DNA of 64,000 nt from positions 1-64,000 of the forward strand of contig JBCDDC010000020.1 in NCBI GenBank assembly GCA_039180675.1, read 5' to 3'. The notes beneath the pieces are model-generated. The model saw only the letters and a program-made list of their open reading frames with translations, was not told the origin of the DNA and did no database searches. How positions within the stretch are numbered: position 1 is the stretch's first letter; every line of letters starts with the position of its first letter. Made by a program: the position numbers and the translations under genes. Of the stretch, positions 17,939 to 26,086 are shown in pieces. The DNA comes from Thermohalobaculum sp039180675 (GTDB lineage Bacteria; Pseudomonadota; Alphaproteobacteria; Rhodobacterales; Rhodobacteraceae).

Positions 17939-17961
17939 GGCCCGCGCACGTGGCGCGGGCC
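17939..17961 (-). terminator. Intercistronic hairpin after the binding-protein gene
   Basis: A perfect 9-bp GC-rich stem, GGCCCGCGC pairing with GCGCGGGCC around a 5-nt loop. On the minus strand it is followed by a T-rich stretch (AATTCGTTTTG). It lies 15 nt past the stop of the PotD-like gene and before the PotB-like gene. It probably acts as a partial terminator or mRNA stabiliser, so that the binding protein is made in excess over the permeases. Confidence 0.65.
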
Positions 17962-17975
17962 ATAGGATCGTCAGA

Positions 17976-19061
17976 TCAGTTCGCGAGCCAGGCGTTGAAA
18001 CGTTCGTTCAACTCGTCCTGGTTGTCGGCCCAGAACTCGAAGTTGTTCTGGAGCGCGTTCGCGAAGTTCTCAGGTGCCGTCGGCATCTGCGGACCCATCG
18101 CTAGGTCAGGCTTCGAGTGATACGAACCGACCAGTGCCGAAGACGACTTCCGCGTCGGACCGTACGAGATCCACGAAGCCTGTCCGGCCAGACGCTCGGT
18201 GTCGGTCGAGAAGGCGAGGAAATCCTTCGCTGCTTCTTTGTTAGGCGCACCTTTCGGGATGATCCAGAGATCGAGATCCCAGACCTGACCGTCCCACACG
18301 ATGTTGAAAGGCTTGTCCTCGGCAGCGACCGCGTTGAAGATACGGCCGTTATAGGCAGTGGTCATCGCGACCTCGCCATCTGCCAGAAGCTGAGGCGGCT
18401 GAGCGCCCGCTTCCCACCAGACCACCTCAGATTTGATGCTGTCGAGCTTCGCAAACGCGCGGTCGACACCTTCAGAAGTGCTCAGGACGTCGTAGACCTC
18501 GTCAGCAGGAACGCCGTCGGCCATGAGCGCCATTTCGAGGTTCGCCTTCGGAGATTTGCGGATGCCCCGCTTGCCCGGGAACTTCTCAAGATCGAAGAAG
18601 TCAGCGATGGTTTTGGGGCCATCGGCGATTTCCGAGCTGTCATAGGCGAAGATTGTCGACCACACGATCGTCGGGACTGCACAGGGCACATCCAAGGTGC
18701 CGGCGATAAAGTCCTTGGCCGCCGGAGTGCCATCGGGCGCAGGCGGCAGGATCGACATATCGATCTCTTCAGCAAGACCTTCGTCGCAGGCGCGCACAGC
18801 GTCCGACAACTCTACGTCGACGATATCCCAGGTGACGTTGCCAGCTTCGACCTGCGCTTTGATTTCGGACAGACCACCGTTGTAGTCTTCCGATACGATC
18901 TGATTGCCGGTCTTTGCGATCCACGGCTTGTGATAAGCCTCAACCTGGCTCTTGGTGTACGCGCCGCCCCAGGAGACGACCGTGATGGTGTCTGCAGCAA
19001 ATGCGGCGGACCCAACCGCCACAGCGCTGGCTGCACCGATCAGAATGGACTTCAGTTTCAT
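17976..19061 (-). CDS. Periplasmic substrate-binding protein, PotD-like
   Basis: A 361-residue secreted binding protein. The signal peptide ends SAAFA at about residue 22, and the mature part opens DTITVVSWGGAYTKSQ, as in polyamine-binding proteins. Acidic and aromatic residues that would line a cation site are frequent (DVELSD, WDGQVWDLDLW), but the ligand is not proved. It is the first gene of the importer operon. Upstream, the 214-bp gap before rbfA contains an 18-nt inverted repeat and should hold the promoter. Confidence 0.92.
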   Translation of the reverse strand: MKLKSILIGAASAVAVGSAAFAADTITVVSWGGAYTKSQVEAYHKPWIAKTGNQIVSEDYNGGLSEIKAQVEAGNVTWDIVDVELSDAVRACDEGLAEEIDMSILPPAPDGTPAAKDFIAGTLDVPCAVPTIVWSTIFAYDSSEIADGPKTIADFFDLEKFPGKRGIRKSPKANLEMALMADGVPADEVYDVLSTSEGVDRAFAKLDSIKSEVVWWEAGAQPPQLLADGEVAMTTAYNGRIFNAVAAEDKPFNIVWDGQVWDLDLWIIPKGAPNKEAAKDFLAFSTDTERLAGQASWISYGPTRKSSSALVGSYHSKPDLAMGPQMPTAPENFANALQNNFEFWADNQDELNERFNAWLAN

Positions 19062-19229
19062 TGTGATACTCCCTGTATCCCACCCGTTTAACGTTGTCCT
19101 GCCGCAACCGGGTTCTTGTGGCAGGCTTACATGCTCTCAGCACCGGCGCTGTTCGGTCCATAGGTGGTGCACCGCACAACGCTCCAGCGCGCTGTCTGAC
19201 TAGACCAATCGAATCGTGGCCCGTCAACT

Positions 19230-19247
19230 GTCCATTCAGAAATGGAC
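19230..19247. repeat. Inverted repeat between rbfA and the importer operon
   Basis: A perfect palindromic arm pair, GTCCATT and AATGGAC, separated by 4 nt. It lies about 30 nt past the rbfA stop and about 170 nt upstream of the PotD-like start. There is no T-tract on the minus strand after it, so a simple terminator is doubtful. It may be a regulator site for the importer operon. Confidence 0.4.
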
Positions 19248-19275
19248 TTCGCCAGACAGAACCGGGATTTAGACC

Positions 19276-19677
19276 CTAGTCATCAAGGTCGCGCGCGACT
19301 TCGGGCCGTGACAGCATCTCTCTCGTCCGATCCATCCGATCGAAACTTTCGTCGAGAACGAAGCTGAGCTCTGCCGAGAACTTCAAAGTCACCGCGCGCG
19401 CGACCTCGCGGCGGATTTCCCGCGCTGATGTATTGAGCGCAGCGACAATCTGCTCAGCATTGGCACCGCCCAGTGGCATCACGTAGACCCGCGCCTGCCG
19501 GAGATCGGGGCTCGGCCGCACCTCGGTCACGGTGATTGAGGCGCCAGACAGTTCGACCGTGTGCAGATCACCCCTCGCGAAGATCTCGCTCAGGGCGCGG
19601 CGGATCACCTCCCCAACGCGCAGTTGGCGCTGCGACGGGCCCGAATGTCTCGTCGTGGAAGCTTTGCGCATGATCAT
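19276..19677 (-). CDS. rbfA: Ribosome-binding factor A
   Basis: Helps the maturation of the 30S subunit, binding near the 16S rRNA 5' helix. The 133-residue protein has the KH-like RbfA pattern: RVGEVIRRALSEIFARG near residue 20, ITVTEVRPSPDLRQARVYVMPL in the middle, and ELSFVLDESFDR near the end. The start is either 19677 or the Met at 19671. It follows an SDR gene after 9 nt and is separated from the infB transcript by a terminator. The importer operon follows on the same strand; no truB is seen next to it. Confidence 0.93.
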   Translation of the reverse strand: MIMRKASTTRHSGPSQRQLRVGEVIRRALSEIFARGDLHTVELSGASITVTEVRPSPDLRQARVYVMPLGGANAEQIVAALNTSAREIRREVARAVTLKFSAELSFVLDESFDRMDRTREMLSRPEVARDLDD

Positions 19678-19686
19678 TCTCCCGCT

Positions 19687-20370
19687 CTACCAGGGGATAA
19701 CACTGCCATCATACGCGAAAAACCCGCCGCTATCTTCCGGGCGGAGCCCGTCAAGGACGGCGAGCAGGTTTCGCGCGGCCTCCTCGGCCGACACCGTTCC
19801 TTTGGCATTCGGTCCGGTGATCGGCGTACTGAGATCGGTGCGGACGGTCCCAGGGTGAAGAGCGGCGCAGATTGCCTCAGGCCGCTTACGGGCGATTTCC
19901 ACCGATGCCGTGCGCACGATTTGGTTCAACGCAGCTTTGGCGGCGCGGTAGGAAATCCAGCCGCCCAAATGATTGTCTCCGATCGACCCCACCCGGGCAG
20001 AGATCGTCGCCAGAACGCTGCGCCGATCACGCGGCAGCAGCGCTTCGTAGTGCTTCAGGATGAGCGCGGGGCCAATTGCGTTTATTGTCATTTGCTTGGC
20101 CATCGCCTCCGCTGCGATGGCGGCGAGCTTCTTCTCCGGTTGTTGGTCGTCGATGATCAAAGCTCCGGTCGCATCGAAGACGAGATCGAACGGGCCCGAA
20201 TCTGCCGCGCGACCAAGTGCCTCCTCGGCAGAGGCTGGCGAGGTCCAATCCAACCCGTCTGCCCTAGCGAGCCCTTCGACATCGACGCCCCGCACACGAA
20301 GCTCAGCCGCGACGGCTGAACCGATGCCGCCAGAATGGCCGAGAACCAAGGCTTTGGCTTGTTCGCTCAA
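19687..20370 (-). CDS. SDR-family oxidoreductase with probable TTG start
   Basis: A 227-residue SDR of the atypical C-factor-like kind: the cofactor loop is GHSGGIG, and YRAAKAALNQ supplies the YxxxK catalytic pair. The TTG at 20370 is preferred because GGAG lies about 8 nt upstream. An in-frame GTG at 20397 lies inside the stem of the infB terminator, so it is unlikely as a start. The substrate is unknown. It precedes rbfA by 9 nt and is probably co-transcribed with it. Confidence 0.8.
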   Translation of the reverse strand: MSEQAKALVLGHSGGIGSAVAAELRVRGVDVEGLARADGLDWTSPASAEEALGRAADSGPFDLVFDATGALIIDDQQPEKKLAAIAAEAMAKQMTINAIGPALILKHYEALLPRDRRSVLATISARVGSIGDNHLGGWISYRAAKAALNQIVRTASVEIARKRPEAICAALHPGTVRTDLSTPITGPNAKGTVSAEEAARNLLAVLDGLRPEDSGGFFAYDGSVIPW

Positions 20371-20386
20371 ATCTCTCGCTCCAACG

Positions 20387-20416
20387 AAAACGGGCACCCA
20401 GCGCTTTGGGTGCCCG
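20387..20416 (-). terminator. Rho-independent terminator of the rimP-nusA-ylxR-infB operon
   Basis: A perfect 10-bp stem (CGGGCACCCA with TGGGTGCCCG, 6-nt loop) begins about 20 nt past the infB stop. On the minus strand it is followed by TTTT. It separates infB from the SDR-rbfA genes. Confidence 0.88.
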
Positions 20417-20436
20417 GCTTAATTTCCATTGATGGG

Positions 20437-23052
20437 TCAGAGCGTGCGCTCGACCTCTTCGCGCGTGAAGATCTCGATCACGTCGCCTTCGCGGATGTCG
20501 TCGTAGTTCTCGAAAGCCATGCCGCATTCCTGACCGGCCTGGACTTCCTTGACCTCATCCTTGAAGCGCTTGAGCGTCTTGAGCGTCCCTTCGTGGATGA
20601 CGACGTTGTCGCGCAAAAGGCGCACACCGGCAGAGCGTTGGGCGACCCCTTCGGTGACTTCGCAGCCCGCAACCTTGCCGACACCGGTGATCTTGAAGAC
20701 CTCTTTGATAGCAGCGTACCCGATGAAGGTCTCCTTGACCTCGGGCGAAAGAAGGCCGGAAGCGGCCGCCTTCACGTCATCGACCAGGTCGTAGATGATC
20801 GAGTAGTAGCGGATCTCGACACCCTTCTGGTTCGCGCTCTCGCGCGCGGGCGCATTGGCACGAACGTTGAAGCCGATGATCGGTGCGTTCGAGGCTTCTG
20901 CCAGATTGACGTCGGATTCCGTGATCGCGCCGACACCAGAGAGCAGGATCTGGATCTGCACCTCTTCATTGCCCAGTTTCTCAAGTGCCTGGCTGATCGC
21001 CTCGGCCGATCCTTGAACGTCGGACTTCACCAGAACCGGCAGCTTTGCAACGCTTTCGTCGGCCTTGGCCTGAGCGAGAAGCTGATCCAACGTGGTGGTG
21101 GCGCCGACCGTCACGGCCTTCTCACGTGCGAGACGCTGGCGATACTCTGAAATCTCGCGGGCCTTGGACTCATCTTCGACGACGTTGAGAACATCTCCGG
21201 CTTCAGGTGTGCCGTTGAGACCGAGAACCTCGACAGGCACCGAGGGGCCGGCTTCTTCAACCCGGTCGCCCGTGTCGTTGATGAGCGCACGGACCTTACC
21301 CCATTGTTCGCCAACCACGAAGATATCGCCTGTGCGTAGCGTGCCTCGCTGGACGAGCACCGTCGCCACCGGCCCGCGGCCGACATCGAGCTTTGCCTCG
21401 ATCACGGCGCCCTCAGCCGCCCGGTTAGGATTGGCCCTAAGGTCGAGAAGTTCTGCTTGCAGAGCAATGTTCTCGACTAGGTCATCGAGGCCCTGCCGCG
21501 TCACCGCCGATACTTCGACATCGAGCACATCGCCTGACATCTCTTCGACGATCACCTCGTGCTGGAGCAATTCGGTACGCACCTTGTTCGCGTCCGCTGC
21601 TTCGCGGTCGATCTTGTTGATGGCGACGATCATAGGCACTTCTGCCGCCTTGGCGTGCTGGATGGCCTCCACCGTCTGCGGCATGACCGAGTCGTCCGCC
21701 GCCACCACCAGGATCACGATATCCGTCACCTGCGCACCGCGCGCACGCATCGAAGTGAAGGCCGCGTGGCCCGGCGTATCGAGGAAGGTCAGCTTCGCAC
21801 CGCTATCCGACGTGATCTGATAGGCGCCGATGTGCTGGGTGATCCCACCCGCCTCGCCAGCTACTACATTTGTCGAGCGCAGCGCATCCAGAAGCGACGT
21901 CTTCCCGTGATCGACATGGCCCATGATCGTGATGATCGGCGCACGAGCTTTCAGATCATCTTTCTTGTCCTCGGTCGTCACGATCGCGTCCTCGACATCG
22001 GCGTCGGAGACCCGCGTGACCTTGTGGCCGAACTCTTCGATCAAAAGCTCCGCAGTGTCGGCGTCGATGGTCTGGTTCTGGGTCGCCATGATGTCGTTCT
22101 TCATCAGCGATTTGATCACATCGGCCACGCGCTCAGACATCCGGTTGGCGAGTTCCTGTACCGTGATTGCTTCGGGGAGCTTGACCTCCCGGATCACCTT
22201 CTCCCGCTCAACTGTGCCCATCATCTTGCGCTTCTCACGCTCCTGACGGCGGCGCATGGCAGCCATGGACCGCTGGCGACCGCCATCGGCGTCGCCGGTG
22301 GCCTGAGCGATTGTCAGTTTGCCTGAGCGGCGCCGGTCCTCGCCGCGGCCGCGGCTCGGCTGCTGGCGTTTTGCCGGAGGTTGCTGTGCGCCGCGGCGAC
22401 CGCCGCGCTGCTCGTCTTCCTCACGGTTGGGCCGTGCGCTCTGCGTCGCGGACTGCTCCGCCTTCGACGCGTCGGCTTTCTGAGCTTCTTCTGCCGCGCG
22501 CGCCTCTTCCGCCGCCTTCGCGGTGGCCTCCTCCTCAGCCTGACGGCGCTCTTCCTCTTCGCGCGCTTCCTGTTCGGCCTTTTCCGCGGCGGCTTTCGAG
22601 GCCGCTTCCTCCTCAGCGCGCTCCTTCGCGCGGCGTTCACGCTCCTTGGCCTCCTCGGCCTCGCGCTCCTTGCGCTTCTCGTCGTCTTTCTTGGCCTGTT
22701 TCAGGGCCTGAAGGCGACGCGCATATTCCTCATCGGAAAGCGAACGCAGCATGTTTGGTTTGCCACTCTCTTTCTTCGCTGGCTCCTCCGCTGCCTTGGC
22801 CGGGGCGTCGGCTGGCTTCTTGACCTCTTTCTTAGGCGCTTCCTTCTCGGGCGCCTCCGATGCTGATCCGCCACGGCGCAGGGTTGCCGCCGAAGGGCTC
22901 GCGCCTCCCGGTGTCAGTATCCGCTTACGCTTCTTCTCCACCACGACTGCCTTCGTGCGGCCGCCGCCAAGGCTCTGGCGTGCTGGCCCACGGGTCCCGC
23001 CGGCTCCGCGCCCACGTCCCACACCTTTGCTGTCGCTGTCCGTATCGCTCAT
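20437..23052 (-). CDS. infB: Translation initiation factor IF-2
   Basis: The GTPase that brings fMet-tRNA to the 30S subunit. The 871 residues have a long N-terminal region rich in Lys, Glu and Ala (about 1-280), typical of IF-2 and low in complexity. The GTPase domain follows, with G1 GHVDHGKTS, G3 DTPGH and G4 NKID. Domains II to IV complete the protein, which ends EIFTREEVERTL. Its start overlaps the ylxR stop by 4 nt, and a strong terminator lies just beyond its end. Confidence 0.97.
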   Translation of the reverse strand: MSDTDSDSKGVGRGRGAGGTRGPARQSLGGGRTKAVVVEKKRKRILTPGGASPSAATLRRGGSASEAPEKEAPKKEVKKPADAPAKAAEEPAKKESGKPNMLRSLSDEEYARRLQALKQAKKDDEKRKEREAEEAKERERRAKERAEEEAASKAAAEKAEQEAREEEERRQAEEEATAKAAEEARAAEEAQKADASKAEQSATQSARPNREEDEQRGGRRGAQQPPAKRQQPSRGRGEDRRRSGKLTIAQATGDADGGRQRSMAAMRRRQEREKRKMMGTVEREKVIREVKLPEAITVQELANRMSERVADVIKSLMKNDIMATQNQTIDADTAELLIEEFGHKVTRVSDADVEDAIVTTEDKKDDLKARAPIITIMGHVDHGKTSLLDALRSTNVVAGEAGGITQHIGAYQITSDSGAKLTFLDTPGHAAFTSMRARGAQVTDIVILVVAADDSVMPQTVEAIQHAKAAEVPMIVAINKIDREAADANKVRTELLQHEVIVEEMSGDVLDVEVSAVTRQGLDDLVENIALQAELLDLRANPNRAAEGAVIEAKLDVGRGPVATVLVQRGTLRTGDIFVVGEQWGKVRALINDTGDRVEEAGPSVPVEVLGLNGTPEAGDVLNVVEDESKAREISEYRQRLAREKAVTVGATTTLDQLLAQAKADESVAKLPVLVKSDVQGSAEAISQALEKLGNEEVQIQILLSGVGAITESDVNLAEASNAPIIGFNVRANAPARESANQKGVEIRYYSIIYDLVDDVKAAASGLLSPEVKETFIGYAAIKEVFKITGVGKVAGCEVTEGVAQRSAGVRLLRDNVVIHEGTLKTLKRFKDEVKEVQAGQECGMAFENYDDIREGDVIEIFTREEVERTL

Positions 23053-23729
23053 CCGATGTCCTGTGCGAGGCCCGTTTGGGCCCCATTGTCCTTTAACTTA
23101 CCGAAAGCGGTCAGATCGCCCGCCGCTCTCCCTTCCGTACCGGGCCTGAAACCCGAGATCCTCTGCGCCTCGGTCAAAGCCCGGGACGCCAAGCCTCCAG
23201 CGTCGAGCGCCGCATGTATGGCAAAGTCGCGCCCAAAAGCCAAACCTAATTCAGCGGCGCTTAGCACACTGATTGAGAGCCGATCCTGTGCCAGCCTCTG
23301 CAGCTTTGCCCGCTGATCGGGTGCGCCGTCTGATGCCTGGACCAGAATGGCTCCTGGTTCCGCCAGAAGACGCGCCTTCACCTTCTCAAACCCAGTGACA
23401 GCCTCGCCTGCTTTGCGGGCAAGCGCCATGATCGAGACGAGCCGGTCAACCAGAAGCTTTTCTACCAGATCGACCAACCCTTCGGATATCGTCGCCTGTG
23501 CCTTAAAGCCCCGTGAGAAAAGCTTTTTCGCGACCGCCCTCTCCATTACCTGCCGGTCAGAGGTGATCCAGACGCCCCGGCCCGGCAAGCGGCCCGCGAG
23601 ATCTGGCACCACATGGCCGTCCGGGCCGAGCACGAATCGCACCATCTTGGCCGGATCGCCGCCCTCACCGGTGACGATACAGCGCCGTTCCGGGCCATGA
23701 CTCTCTTTATGCCGGCCGCCTCTCGTCAG
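23049..23729 (-). CDS. ylxR: YlxR-family RNA-binding protein with probable CTG start
   Basis: A DUF448/YlxR domain followed by a ribosomal L7Ae-like stretch (LVSIMALARKAGEAVTGFEKVK), the two-part layout of alphaproteobacterial members. The conserved family core PERRCIVTGE is encoded at about 23660-23690, upstream of the first in-frame ATG (23645). Between that ATG and 23729 the frame has no ATG, GTG or TTG. The CTG at 23729 precedes TRGGRHKE, which I recall as the usual N-terminus after Met in Rhodobacter relatives. CTG overlaps the nusA stop as CTGA, mirroring ATGA overlaps elsewhere in the window. The resulting length is 226 residues. Confidence 0.85.
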   Translation of the reverse strand: MTRGGRHKESHGPERRCIVTGEGGDPAKMVRFVLGPDGHVVPDLAGRLPGRGVWITSDRQVMERAVAKKLFSRGFKAQATISEGLVDLVEKLLVDRLVSIMALARKAGEAVTGFEKVKARLLAEPGAILVQASDGAPDQRAKLQRLAQDRLSISVLSAAELGLAFGRDFAIHAALDAGGLASRALTEAQRISGFRPGTEGRAAGDLTAFGKLKDNGAQTGLAQDIG

Positions 23730-25330
23730 GTCACAGCCTCCGTTTCTTCCTCTTCCTCGCCTTCTTCGTCGTCGAGGATCATCTCGTCGGGGTCTACGAT
23801 GCCCAGATCCACCCGAGCCTTCATGACCAGATAGCGGGCTTCCTCGAGACCGACGTCGAAGGGCTCGAGAACACCGTCATCTTTGACCCGCTTGCCATCG
23901 ACCGTGGTGTAGCCACCAGCAAGCTCCCAATCAGCACAAGTTGCGAAGGTCGCCAGATCCAGCACACCGTCTTTGGCGAGTGCCAGAACCATTTGCGGCG
24001 TCAGCCCCTCGAAGCCGATCAGGTCTTCCTTGGCGCCGAGAGCCACCGCTTCATCGAGCGCCTTCTGGTTCAACTCCTCAAGGCTCTCGCGGGCACGGGC
24101 CTGCAGCTCCTCGGCGGTCGATTCATCGAAGCCGTCGATACCCAAAAGCTCATCAACCTCGACATAGGCAACTTCCTCTAGCGCGGTAAAACCCTCAGAG
24201 ACCAGCAACTGAGCAACCATCTCGTCGACATTCATGGTTTCCATGAACATCGCGGTACGCTCGTTGAATTCCTGCTGGCGACGCTCGGACTCCTCGGCCT
24301 CGGTCATGATGTCGATGTCCCAGCCGGTCAGCTGGCTTGCGAGACGAACGTTCTGGCCACGCCGGCCAATCGCCTGGCTGAGTTGTTCGTCTGGCACCAC
24401 GACCTCAATCCGCTGCGCCTCGTCATCCATGACAACCTTGACCACTTCGGCCGGCTGAAGTGCCGAGACGATGAAGCTCGCGGCGTCATCAACCCAGGGG
24501 ATGATGTCGATCTTCTCGCCCTGCAGCTCGTTCACAACAGCCTGGACGCGCGAGCCGCGCATACCGACGCAGGCGCCCACGGGATCGATCGAATTGTCGT
24601 AGGAAATCACGCCGATCTTGGCACGCGAGCCTGGATCACGGGCAACCGCCTTCACCTCGATAATGCCGTCGTAGATTTCCGGCACTTCCATCGCGAAGAG
24701 CTTCGCCATGAACTCCGGCGCTGTCCGGCTGAGGAAGATCTGCGGGCCGCGGGTCTCGCGTTTCACATCGCGAATATAGACACGGATGCGGTCGCCCGGG
24801 CGATAAGCCTCGCGTGGGATGAGTTGATCACGACGCAGGATGCCTTCCGCGCGGCCAAGATCCACGATCACATTGCCATATTCCACGCGCTTGACCGAGC
24901 CGTTGATGATCTCACCCACGCGGTCCTTGAATTCTTCGTACTGACGTTCGCGTTCCGCATCGCGGACACGCTGCACAATTACCTGTTTCGCAGTCTGAGC
25001 CGCAATGCGGCCGAATTCCATGACAGGCAGAGGCTCGGTCATAAAGGCACCAACCTCGGCTGCCGGGTTCTGAAGCCGGGCTTCTTCCAGGGAGATCTCG
25101 GTGAAGTGGTTTTCAACCTCCTCGACGATCTCCATCGCGCGCCACATCTCGGTCTCGCCGGTCTTGCGGTCGATCACGGCACGGATGTCATACTCCTTGC
25201 CATAGCGATCCCGCGCGGCCTTGCCGAGGCTGTCTTCCATGGCCTCGATCACCAGTTCACGGTCGATGAGCTTTTCGCGCGCGACGGCGTCGGCGATCTG
25301 CAAAAGCTCCAGACGGTTTGCGCTGACCAT
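23726..25330 (-). CDS. nusA: Transcription termination/antitermination factor NusA
   Basis: Binds RNA polymerase and nascent RNA, affecting pausing, termination and antitermination. The 534-residue protein shows the N-terminal polymerase-binding domain, an S1 domain (from about residue 140, GEIINGSVKRVEYGNVIVDLG), the two KH domains (GACVGMRGSRVQAVVNEL and QAIGRRGQNVRLASQLTGWDI), and a C-terminal repeat region. It ends in a highly acidic tail. It lies 3 nt after rimP and its stop overlaps the presumed CTG of ylxR. Confidence 0.97.
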   Translation of the reverse strand: MVSANRLELLQIADAVAREKLIDRELVIEAMEDSLGKAARDRYGKEYDIRAVIDRKTGETEMWRAMEIVEEVENHFTEISLEEARLQNPAAEVGAFMTEPLPVMEFGRIAAQTAKQVIVQRVRDAERERQYEEFKDRVGEIINGSVKRVEYGNVIVDLGRAEGILRRDQLIPREAYRPGDRIRVYIRDVKRETRGPQIFLSRTAPEFMAKLFAMEVPEIYDGIIEVKAVARDPGSRAKIGVISYDNSIDPVGACVGMRGSRVQAVVNELQGEKIDIIPWVDDAASFIVSALQPAEVVKVVMDDEAQRIEVVVPDEQLSQAIGRRGQNVRLASQLTGWDIDIMTEAEESERRQQEFNERTAMFMETMNVDEMVAQLLVSEGFTALEEVAYVEVDELLGIDGFDESTAEELQARARESLEELNQKALDEAVALGAKEDLIGFEGLTPQMVLALAKDGVLDLATFATCADWELAGGYTTVDGKRVKDDGVLEPFDVGLEEARYLVMKARVDLGIVDPDEMILDDEEGEEEEETEAVT

Positions 25331-25333
25331 CGT

Positions 25334-25933
25334 TCAGGCGTCCTTCTGCGTCATTTGGGGTTCCTCCTGGTTCAGGATTTCGGTGGTTTCTTCTTCAATC
25401 GTGTCGAAATCGGCTTCGTCGAAGGCGTGCTTCCGGCCTTTCAGGCTCTCTGTAATCAACTCATCGGTCAGGACGAGCTTGGCATCCGACAGCCAGTCGA
25501 ATTCCAGCCCGATCGTTCCCTCGGCGATGTCGATCAGAACTTCGCTGCCCTCGGTACCGGCGAGGATGCCTTTGAAGCGGCGGCGGCCCTCGATCATCTC
25601 CTCGGTCTCGAGCTTCGCCTCGTATCCCTCCCAACGGTCGAAATCGACGAGCCGGGTCAGCGGGCGGTCGATGCCCGGCGACGAGACTTCGAGGCTGTAT
25701 TCCCCCTCGATCGGGTCCTCGACATCCATGACGGCGGAGATGGCGCGCGAAAGTTCCGCGCAGTTCTCGATCTCCATGGTCCCGTCCGGACGCTCGGCCA
25801 TGATCTGGATCGTCGCCTTCTTACCCGACATAAGGCGCAGGCGCACCAGCTCGAACCCCATCGCCTCCACCGTCGGGCGGACGATGGCTGCTAGGCGTTT
25901 GTCAAAGGCAGCTTTGGCGACCATGTCGGCCAT
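25334..25933 (-). CDS. rimP: Ribosome maturation factor RimP
   Basis: Needed for 30S assembly. The 199 residues include the RimP core: a first half with GFELVRLRLMSGKKATIQIMAE and the diagnostic YSLEVSSPGIDRPLTR near residue 80. A C-terminal acidic extension ending in QKDA is longer than in E. coli and probably lineage-specific. It is the first gene of the translation operon. The leader is about 96 nt from the predicted promoter at 26037-26065. Confidence 0.95.
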   Translation of the reverse strand: MADMVAKAAFDKRLAAIVRPTVEAMGFELVRLRLMSGKKATIQIMAERPDGTMEIENCAELSRAISAVMDVEDPIEGEYSLEVSSPGIDRPLTRLVDFDRWEGYEAKLETEEMIEGRRRFKGILAGTEGSEVLIDIAEGTIGLEFDWLSDAKLVLTDELITESLKGRKHAFDEADFDTIEEETTEILNQEEPQMTQKDA

Positions 25934-26036
25934 CGGGCAGCTACTCCAGCGCGAATCAAAAAGGCGAACCGTGCGGCCCGCCTCAAAGTCCCGGTGGGGG
26001 TCCCGCAGGTCTGCGAGGCCGCCGCGATGTGAGGCT

Positions 26037-26065
26037 CATATACGCCCGCCTATACAGAATGGCAA
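26037..26065 (-). promoter_or_regulatory. Predicted sigma-70 promoter for rimP-nusA-ylxR-infB
   Basis: On the minus strand TTGCCA (-35, 26065-26060) and TATATG (-10, 26042-26037) are separated by exactly 17 nt. The position fits the first gene of the translation operon, about 100 nt before the rimP start, and lies after the end of the DMT transporter gene. Confidence 0.55.
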
Positions 26066-26086
26066 GACCCGCGGTGCCGTGTTTCG

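Noticed and set aside
19230..19247. Inverted repeat after rbfA considered as an intrinsic terminator
   Set aside because: The 7-bp stem has no T-tract on the minus strand; listed only as a repeat.
22311..22866. Repetitive-looking stretch in the infB N-terminal region, considered as a repeat array
   Set aside because: It is codon repetition for Lys, Glu and Ala, with no fixed spacer-repeat pattern.
24383..25894. 503-residue plus-strand frame across nusA and rimP
   Set aside because: Antisense to two certain genes, with no recognisable motif.
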